Source: Gordonia gummivorans (GTDB taxonomy: Bacteria; Actinomycetota; Actinomycetes; Mycobacteriales; Mycobacteriaceae). Taken from it: a DNA stretch of 64,000 nucleotides. The notes beneath the pieces were generated by a model, which saw nothing but the letters and a program-made list of their open reading frames with translations, did no database searches and was not told the origin of the DNA. The stretch lies in NCBI RefSeq assembly GCF_022513585.1, contig NZ_JAKWBF010000027.1, positions 1-64,000 of the forward strand, read 5' to 3'. The position numbers and the translations under genes are program-made. Below, piece by piece: positions 58,787 to 64,000 of this stretch. Position 1 is the stretch's first letter, and the number at the start of each line of letters is the position of its first letter.

Positions 58787-59464
58787 TCAACTCCGCGACA
58801 GCGACTCGTCGAGGGCCCGCAACTGTTCGGGACGGACCTCCCGCAGGACGGCGAGTACGGCGGTCACCGCGAGTTCGCTCGCCGCGTCGATGTCGGCGCC
58901 GGTGACGAAGAGCGCACGGTGGGCGACGTCGAGCACCATCCCGAGCAGCAGCGACGCGAGCGCATTGGCACCGGCGCCGATGTCGGCGCCGACCTCCGCG
59001 TAGTTCTGTCGAAGCCTCGAGGCGATCTTCGGTTCCAACGCCGCATAGATACGACGGCCCGGGGTGTCGTCGCGACCGTCGCGGTGGCCGAGAAGAACGC
59101 GCAGGCCGACGGGGTTGTTGCGGGCGTAGTCGAACAGTGCCTCCACCGTGTAGCGCGCGCGTGGGCCGTGCTGCATGCCGTCGCTGTTGTCGTACACGCC
59201 GAACATGTAGCCCGCGAAGGCGACGAACTCCCGCTCGATCACTTTCTCGACCAACGCATCTCGCGAACCGAAGTGGGCATACAGGGTCACCCGGGTGGTG
59301 CCACCCCGATCGGCGATCATGTCCATCGTGGTGCGTTCGGCACCGACCTCACCGATGACTTCTGCTGCAGCCGTGAGCAACTCGTCATCAGTAGGCCTGT
59401 TCCGCGTACTTCGGTGACTTCCCCCGTCGCTTCGCTCGCCCCGGCCGCTCTCCGCTCTGGCCAC
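58787..59464 (-). CDS. TetR-family regulator, paralogue 2
   Basis: A 225-residue regulator nearly collinear with the downstream 58058-58690 gene, plus about 13 extra N-terminal residues (ARAESGRGERSDGG) encoded by a GC-rich GAGCGAAGCGAC-type sequence similar to the small repeats in this window. GTG 59464 has AGGAGG 4 nt upstream. The MITE-like element at 59498-59657 lies between it and livF, so it is uncertain whether it is cotranscribed with the liv genes. Confidence 0.85.
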   Translation of the reverse strand: MARAESGRGERSDGGSHRSTRNRPTDDELLTAAAEVIGEVGAERTTMDMIADRGGTTRVTLYAHFGSRDALVEKVIEREFVAFAGYMFGVYDNSDGMQHGPRARYTVEALFDYARNNPVGLRVLLGHRDGRDDTPGRRIYAALEPKIASRLRQNYAEVGADIGAGANALASLLLGMVLDVAHRALFVTGADIDAASELAVTAVLAVLREVRPEQLRALDESLSRS

Positions 59465-59497
59465 GCTGCCTCCTGCGGGTTGGTCGACTCGGTCCTG

Positions 59498-59657
59498 GTG
59501 GTGTGTCTCAGAAATTGGTAACTAGTCTCCGGCGTTCGATCGACGCCTGGCTGCGTTGTCGTCGGTCACGATAGCGCCGCTATCACTCTCTCCTCCGCCT
59601 GGCCAGATCGCCGATCGCTCCACCGGATACTGGTCACCACTTTCCGAGACACACCAC
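59498..59657. mobile_element. MITE-like element with 35-bp inverted ends
   Basis: A 160-bp sequence whose left end 59498-59532 and right end 59623-59657 are inverted copies (30 of 35 positions match), starting GTGGTGTGTCTC. It has no transposase or long frame inside. The right end abuts the livF stop codon (59657-59659). No clear target-site duplication can be named. Such features fit a non-autonomous transposable element or a large hairpin. Confidence 0.55.
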
Positions 59658-60361
59658 TAGCGGCCGAAGTAGGCGTCCTCGACGCGGTCGCGGTTGGCCT
59701 TGAGCTCACTCGCCGACGCCGACAACGCGACCCGCCCGTGGTGTAACACCACCGCGGAATCGGCAATGCCGAGTGCGAGATCGATGTGTTGCTCGACGAG
59801 GACAACGGCCATGTTGTGGTCATCGGCGATGGCGCGCAGCCGTGGCAACAGATCCTGCACCGCGATGGGCGACAGGCCGAGACTCATCTCGTCGATGAGC
59901 AGGACCTGCGGTCCGGTGAGCAGTGCCTTCGCGAGTGCAAGCATCTGCTGCTCACCGCCCGACAGGTTGCCGCAGCGTCGTGACCGCATCGTCTTCAGCT
60001 TGGGAAAATAGTCGAACACGGCGTCGATCTCCATGCCGCCCTTGCGCTTGGCGAGTCGCAGGTTGTCGGAGACCGAGAGGCGGTGGAAGACGCCGCGGGT
60101 GTCGGGGACCAGAGTGATGCCGCGTCGAGCGTTGCGTTCGATCCGCCGATCGATGGGCTCGCCGAGCGCACGCACATCGCCGGCCATCAACGGCAGTGCC
60201 CCGACCGCAGCCAGCAGCGTGGTGGTCTTTCCCGACCCATTGGGACCCAGCAGAGCGAGAATCTCGCCGCGCCGGACCGAGGCGCTGAGACCGCGCACCG
60301 CTGGGACGCCACCGTATCCGACGGTGATGTCGGACAACTCGAGTCCTGTTGCCTCACTCAT
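59657..60361 (-). CDS. livF: Branched-chain amino-acid-type ABC ATPase LivF
   Basis: A 234-residue ATPase: LGPNGSGKTT (Walker A), LSGGEQQMLALAKAL (signature), VLLIDEMSLGLSP (Walker B) and VEQHIDLAL (H-loop His). It is the shorter LivF partner of LivG. It starts in a TAATG overlap with livG. The cargo may be branched-chain amino acids or, as often in actinobacteria, another small organic acid or amide. Confidence 0.92.
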   Translation of the reverse strand: MSEATGLELSDITVGYGGVPAVRGLSASVRRGEILALLGPNGSGKTTTLLAAVGALPLMAGDVRALGEPIDRRIERNARRGITLVPDTRGVFHRLSVSDNLRLAKRKGGMEIDAVFDYFPKLKTMRSRRCGNLSGGEQQMLALAKALLTGPQVLLIDEMSLGLSPIAVQDLLPRLRAIADDHNMAVVLVEQHIDLALGIADSAVVLHHGRVALSASASELKANRDRVEDAYFGR

Positions 60362-61278
60362 TATTTGCCTGCCTCTGCTTCGCTTTCGGCGCCGGTGATA
60401 CTCGGCCCGCTCGCTTCGCTCCCGGCGCCGGTGATATTCGGCCCGCTCGCTTCGCTCCCGGCGCCGGTGATATTCGGCCCGCTCGCTTCGCTCCCGGCGC
60501 CGGGCACGACGGTGCCGGTGCTCGCATCGACTTCCGGACTGCCGAGATACGCCGCGACCACCGCTTGATCGGCTTGGATCTCCGACGGTGTGCCGCTGGC
60601 GATGACGCGTCCGAAGTCGAGGACGTAGAGCCGGTGGCAGACGTCGAGCACCAGCGACATGTCGTGGTCGATCAACAGGATGCCGATGCCGGTGGCGGCG
60701 ATACGGCGCAATTCCGCTCCGAATTCCACACTTTCGTGGGTGTCGAGTCCGGCGGCCGGTTCGTCGAGGAGCAGCAGGCGCGATCCGCCGACCAGCGCTC
60801 GGGCGACGCCGACCAGTTTCTGCTGACCGAGGGTGAGCTCGCCGGGTTTGCGTCCGGCGACGCCGTGCAAGCCGACGAGATCGAGTGCTTTGCTGATGGT
60901 GTCGGCGGGCGGCCTGGAGCCGTTGATGACGTCGGAAAGCATGGCACGCAATCCGACTGGCTGGATCGCTACCGCCAGATTCTGTTCGACGGTGAGGTCG
61001 GTGAACAGTTCGCCGGCCTGCCAGGTGCGGGCCATGCCGGCTCGACGACGGCGGTGGGGGCTGGCCTTCTCCAGTTGGGTTCCGTCGAGGGTGACCGTCC
61101 CGGACGCCTTGGTGAATCCGGTGACGGCGTCGACGAAGGTCGTTTTGCCTGCGCCGTTGGGTCCTATCAGCCCGACGATCTCGCCTGCACCGACGGTGAT
61201 GGACACATCGGAGTTGGCAACCACACCACCGTATTTCACGGTGAGCGCGGTGGTGTCGAGAAGTGCTGCGTCAGACAT
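60361..61278 (-). CDS. livG: Branched-chain amino-acid-type ABC ATPase LivG
   Basis: A 305-residue ATPase: LIGPNGAGKTT (Walker A), LTLGQQKLVGVARAL (signature), LLLLDEPAAGLD (Walker B) and LIDHDMSL (H-loop). LivG proteins usually end near residue 255; here about 45 extra residues form three 12-residue repeats (GSEASGPNITGA type) encoded by 60388-60495. The tail is acidic and Ser/Gly-rich and unlikely to be catalytic. ATG 61278 overlaps the livHM stop by 8 nt. Confidence 0.92.
   Translation of the reverse strand: MSDAALLDTTALTVKYGGVVANSDVSITVGAGEIVGLIGPNGAGKTTFVDAVTGFTKASGTVTLDGTQLEKASPHRRRRAGMARTWQAGELFTDLTVEQNLAVAIQPVGLRAMLSDVINGSRPPADTISKALDLVGLHGVAGRKPGELTLGQQKLVGVARALVGGSRLLLLDEPAAGLDTHESVEFGAELRRIAATGIGILLIDHDMSLVLDVCHRLYVLDFGRVIASGTPSEIQADQAVVAAYLGSPEVDASTGTVVPGAGSEASGPNITGAGSEASGPNITGAGSEASGPSITGAESEAEAGK
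60388..60495. repeat. Three tandem 36-bp units at the livG 3' end
   Basis: Units at 60388-60423, 60424-60459 and 60460-60495; the last two are identical and the first differs by one base. Partial units flank both sides. Because 36 is a multiple of 3 the frame is kept. A single related copy is inside the ABC exporter gene at about 22961-23000 in the same reading frame. Confidence 0.85.
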
Positions 61279-63289
61279 GGGCACCTGCCTCGGAAGTGGT
61301 GGGCGTTCCCGAGGCATCCGGCGGCGGTGGGGCTTGCTGCGGTGGTTGCTCGGGATGGTGGCGGAAGTGTTCGACGACCTTGTGGACCGCGCCGGCCACA
61401 CCTTCGGGATTCAGGACGGCCATCAGCAGCAGGCTTCCGGCCGCGAACACCTCGTAGTACTGACCGAGTTCGAGGGTCTGGTGCATGAAGACCCAGCCGA
61501 TGCCGAGGGGGCCGATGATGCCGGCGATCACGGCGCCGGCAAACGAGGTGATGCCGCCGACATAGGTCATCGCCAGCAGGGTGAGCCCGATGATGACGGT
61601 GAACGATCCGCCGGAGATCTGCCCTTCCCGGTAACCGATGAGGCATCCGCCGATGCCGGCGAGGAATGCCGACAAGGCGAAACCGAGGAGTTTGGTTGCG
61701 GCGACGTTGATTCCGACCGAGGCGGCCGCTCGTTCGTTGGACCGCACCGCGAGGAATGCGCGGCCCGTCGAGCCACCCATGAACCGCAGCACGACGAGCG
61801 TGGCGATCGTGACGATGATGAGCACCAGGAAGGAGAACCGCAGGGTCAGAATCGTGGTGCCGTCGCGTGCGCCGAGATCGAGACCGAACAGTGCTGGGTC
61901 CTCGATGAGATTGCCCTTGAACGAGTCGGTGAGAGCCGGGTTGTTGAAGATGAAACTCTGGATCGCCAGTGCGGCAGCAAGAGTGACGACGGCGAGTTGC
62001 GCACCGCGGATACGGAGCGCGGGGATGCCGACGAGGATGCCCAGGAATGTCGCGATGAGCGCGGCGAGAATCATGTCGAAGGGGAACGGCACATTCCAGT
62101 TGGTGGTGATCTTCGAGAGCGCGAATCCGGCGGCACCGGCGAATGCCATACTCGCCAGCGAGATCTGGCCGAGATAGCCGGTGAGCAGCACCAGCGAGAG
62201 CGCGATCAGCGACAGGATGATCGACGTGGTGACACCGATCCGCCACGACCCGTCGGTCATCACGATCGCGACGACAGCGATCGCGAGGATGACGATCGTG
62301 TGGATGGGACGGATCCGCGGAATGCGCACGGCGGGCAACCGTACTTCGCCCAGCGAACCGCGCGACGGGATCCGACCGCCCATCGCGAACAGGGCGACGA
62401 TGATGACGACGAACGGGACGGCATCCCCGATCCCGGATTGCGCCCAGTCCGGCCACCAGTCCTTGGTGGTCAGCCAGGCGATGACCGATTGGAACGACCC
62501 GAGTACGAGTCCGGTGGCGCAGGCGACACCGAACGAGGTGAGTCGGCCCAGCAGCGCGACGGCCAGTGCCGGGATGACGAAGAACGTGTAGGTGGTGACG
62601 GTCAGCCCGATGGTCGGAGCGGACAGAATGGCGATGAGACCGGTTGCGGCGCCGGTGATTCCCCAGACGATGCCGGCCAGTCGGTCTGGCGAGAAACCGG
62701 TGAGCCGGGTGGCGAGTTCGTCCTCGGAACCGGCCCGCGTTGCGACCCCCCACGTCGTCAGCCGGAAGTAGGCCCAGAAGAGTGCCGCGATCACGATGGC
62801 GACGCCCGCCAAGATGAGGTCCGACACATTGATCACGGTGTCGCCCAGGTGAATGGTGTTCTTGGGCAGGATGTCGTCGGCTTCGAGATCCTCGATGTCG
62901 AAGCGCAGCTGAACGAGTGCTTGCAGGAAGAGCATCAGGCCGACCGATGCGACCACCTGAGCCAGCACGGGGGCGCGCCGCAGCGGTCGGAACACCAGGA
63001 AGTGCGCGAGCAGCGCCCAGATGATGGCGCTCAGAATGCCGATGGCGATCGCCAATCCCATTGGCGTGGGGTGCTTTGCGGTGCCCAGGTACAGCGTGCC
63101 GATGGGTAGGACGAGGCTACCGTCGGTGCGGAGTGCGGCAACGACGTACACCGAGTACAGTCCGATCGCGCCCTGGGCGAAGTTGATGATCCCGGTGGCG
63201 GCGTACACGCCGACCAAAGATGTTGCGAGTACCGCGTAAATGGCGCCCAAGGCGAAGCCGAGGACGGCGAATTGCAGCAGCTGACCCAT
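61271..63289 (-). CDS. Fused LivH-LivM permease
   Basis: A 672-residue membrane protein. Residues about 1-295 form a LivH-like permease (GAIYAVLATSLVGVYAATGIINFAQG motif in part, and VVASVGLMLFLQALV). Residues about 325-635 form a LivM-like permease (LLTGYLGQISLASMAFAGAAGF, AVRSNERAAASVGINV). The C-terminal 40 residues are a Pro/Ala-rich tail. In E. coli these are two proteins; fusions are known in actinobacteria. ATG 63289 is preferred to GTG 63298. A hairpin at 63340-63382 separates it from livK. Confidence 0.92.
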   Translation of the reverse strand: MGQLLQFAVLGFALGAIYAVLATSLVGVYAATGIINFAQGAIGLYSVYVVAALRTDGSLVLPIGTLYLGTAKHPTPMGLAIAIGILSAIIWALLAHFLVFRPLRRAPVLAQVVASVGLMLFLQALVQLRFDIEDLEADDILPKNTIHLGDTVINVSDLILAGVAIVIAALFWAYFRLTTWGVATRAGSEDELATRLTGFSPDRLAGIVWGITGAATGLIAILSAPTIGLTVTTYTFFVIPALAVALLGRLTSFGVACATGLVLGSFQSVIAWLTTKDWWPDWAQSGIGDAVPFVVIIVALFAMGGRIPSRGSLGEVRLPAVRIPRIRPIHTIVILAIAVVAIVMTDGSWRIGVTTSIILSLIALSLVLLTGYLGQISLASMAFAGAAGFALSKITTNWNVPFPFDMILAALIATFLGILVGIPALRIRGAQLAVVTLAAALAIQSFIFNNPALTDSFKGNLIEDPALFGLDLGARDGTTILTLRFSFLVLIIVTIATLVVLRFMGGSTGRAFLAVRSNERAAASVGINVAATKLLGFALSAFLAGIGGCLIGYREGQISGGSFTVIIGLTLLAMTYVGGITSFAGAVIAGIIGPLGIGWVFMHQTLELGQYYEVFAAGSLLLMAVLNPEGVAGAVHKVVEHFRHHPEQPPQQAPPPPDASGTPTTSEAGAHV

Positions 63290-63339
63290 GCTTGTCACTC
63301 ATTCGTTCTTGCCACAGAGGGTGGCGGGACTTGACGATG

Positions 63340-63382
63340 ATCGCGGCCGGGCAGGGCGAGGGTCGCCCCACCCGGCCGCGAT
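63340..63382. terminator. Hairpin between livK and livHM
   Basis: Arms ATCGCGGCCGGG (63340-63351) and CCCGGCCGCGAT (63371-63382) with an inner GGCGA/TCGCC stem; no T-run. It may attenuate transcription so that the binding protein is made in excess over the permease. Confidence 0.55.
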
Positions 63383-63407
63383 GAGAAATCGGTCGGAACC
63401 GATCTGA

Positions 63408-64000
63408 CTACGCTGCGCCGGGGATCTTGGCCAGCGCGGCGGGCAACGGGGTGATGAAGCCGCCGGTGACCGGTTGGGTCTTGTTGTTGGCGACCACGTC
63501 GAACAGCAGCATCTCGGTGGTGCAGTTCGGCGAGGTGGCCTTACCGCAGTTGGCCAGCTTGGGTCCCAGGAAACTCTGGTAGTCCTTGACGGCCTTCAGG
63601 GCGGTGAGCACGACGGGCCCGGTGATGTCGGTGACCTTGGCGGCGTTCAGGATGTTCGCGAAGTCGGCCAGGATCGAGAAGGTGCCGTATCCGTAGAAGC
63701 CGGCATTGCCTTCCTGGTTGTCGATGAACTTCTGCGCGGTCGCCAGGTTGGTCTTGGCCGGCTCCGGCGCCGAATCAGCTGACGGCGGCTGCCAGATCGG
63801 CGAATACGTCTGTGCGCCAACGGCTTGGTCGCCGAGTTCACTGATGAAGTCGGTACATGCGGCCAGGAAGATGGTGCCCTTGTAGTTGATCGAACGCAGC
63901 GATTCGGCCAGCTTGGTGCAGGTGGAGTCCATCGGGGAGGTCATCAGACCGGTCGCAGCCGGATTGCCGTCGGCCAGCGTCGATGCCAGCTGAGTGAAGT
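63408..64000 (-). CDS. ABC transporter substrate-binding protein, LivK-like (partial)
   Basis: The C-terminal 196 residues of a type I periplasmic binding protein; the 5' part lies beyond the right edge. The frame is open to the edge (FTQLASTLADGNPAATGL precedes the first internal Met). Lobe-2 features are INYKGTIFLAACTDFISELG and FANILNAAKV. Four cysteines (STCTKL, AACTDF, ANCGKA, PNCTTE) suggest two disulfides. It is the first gene of the liv operon and probably a lipoprotein, though the N-terminus is not visible. Confidence 0.88.
   Translation of the reverse strand, partial: FTQLASTLADGNPAATGLMTSPMDSTCTKLAESLRSINYKGTIFLAACTDFISELGDQAVGAQTYSPIWQPPSADSAPEPAKTNLATAQKFIDNQEGNAGFYGYGTFSILADFANILNAAKVTDITGPVVLTALKAVKDYQSFLGPKLANCGKATSPNCTTEMLLFDVVANNKTQPVTGGFITPLPAALAKIPGAA

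Noticed and set aside
60388..60495. CRISPR-like array
   Set aside because: The 36-bp units follow each other without spacers and are translated in frame at the end of livG.
60833..63109. 758-codon plus-strand frame antisense to the liv operon
   Set aside because: It is rich in Asp/Arg/Gly with no domain and mirrors the coding bias of livG and livHM on the other strand. It is a GC-rich shadow.
63340..63382. Riboswitch before livHM
   Set aside because: Only a simple nested hairpin is visible; no conserved aptamer motif was recognised.

Overview
The window is about 64 kb of high-GC actinobacterial chromosome. It most likely comes from Gordonia or a close mycolate-bearing relative (Corynebacteriales). 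The clues are the gene run fgd - pta - ackA - pknG/glnH/glnX - Nudix - thiE - thiO - thiS - thiG, which I recall in the same order in Mycobacterium tuberculosis (Rv0407 to Rv0417), a FadE5 of the same length as the mycobacterial protein, dense GTG starts and many apparently leaderless mRNAs. The genus is inferred; the order-level placement is firm. I saw no rRNA, tRNA, CRISPR array, prophage or intact transposase.

Layout. 0.2-5.6 kb: a membrane pseudokinase/RCC1 fusion, a short-chain dehydrogenase, and three exported or membrane-anchored proteins of unknown function. 5.6-13 kb: fadE5, endonuclease IV, a PAP2/AUR1-like membrane enzyme, a His-rich protein plus DUF305 lipoprotein pair, a DUF4185 secreted protein and an acyl-CoA thioesterase-like protein. 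13-21 kb: HdeD-like membrane protein, a 1293-residue Pls/PosA-type synthetase, an HSL-family esterase, a DUF202 protein that seems to start at CTG, and a glutaryl-CoA-dehydrogenase-like enzyme with a small membrane partner. 21-25.7 kb: an ABC exporter behind a MerR/SoxR-like operator, fgd, and an EamA transporter. 25.7-37.6 kb: a secreted protein, a TetR and FAD-oxidase pair, pta-ackA, the convergent glnX-glnH-pknG operon (amino-acid sensing that feeds 2-oxoglutarate control) and a Nudix hydrolase. 37.8-41.4 kb: an orphan LeuA regulatory domain, thiE, and a TPP riboswitch in front of thiO-thiS-thiG. 41.4-54.7 kb: an ABC transporter pair, a large LuxR regulator, a phosphoribosyltransferase/NTF2-like/SCO6745-like group, an ATP-grasp ligase, guanine deaminase, DUF389 and a DHA2-type MFS exporter. 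54.7-64 kb: a repeat-rich intergenic island, TetR/MpaB divergent pair, a frameshifted lipoprotein, two paralogous TetR genes, a MITE-like element, and a branched-chain amino-acid-type ABC operon (livK - livHM fusion - livG - livF) that runs off the right edge.

The most novel signal is in the spaces between genes. Four copies of a roughly 106-bp element, each with three successive hairpins and ending in an intrinsic-terminator-like stem plus T-run, sit downstream of plus-strand genes and always in the orientation of that gene. At least two further palindromic repeat families, a 160-bp element with 35-bp inverted ends, and a 36-bp sequence that appears in frame inside two unrelated transporter genes accompany them. 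Other points of interest are the catalytically dead kinase fused to RCC1 repeats, the MerR-type promoter geometry before the exporter, the single-base frameshift in a lipoprotein gene whose intact paralogue lies at the other end of the window, and about fifteen starts with an extended -10 hexamer 6-8 nt upstream of the initiation codon.
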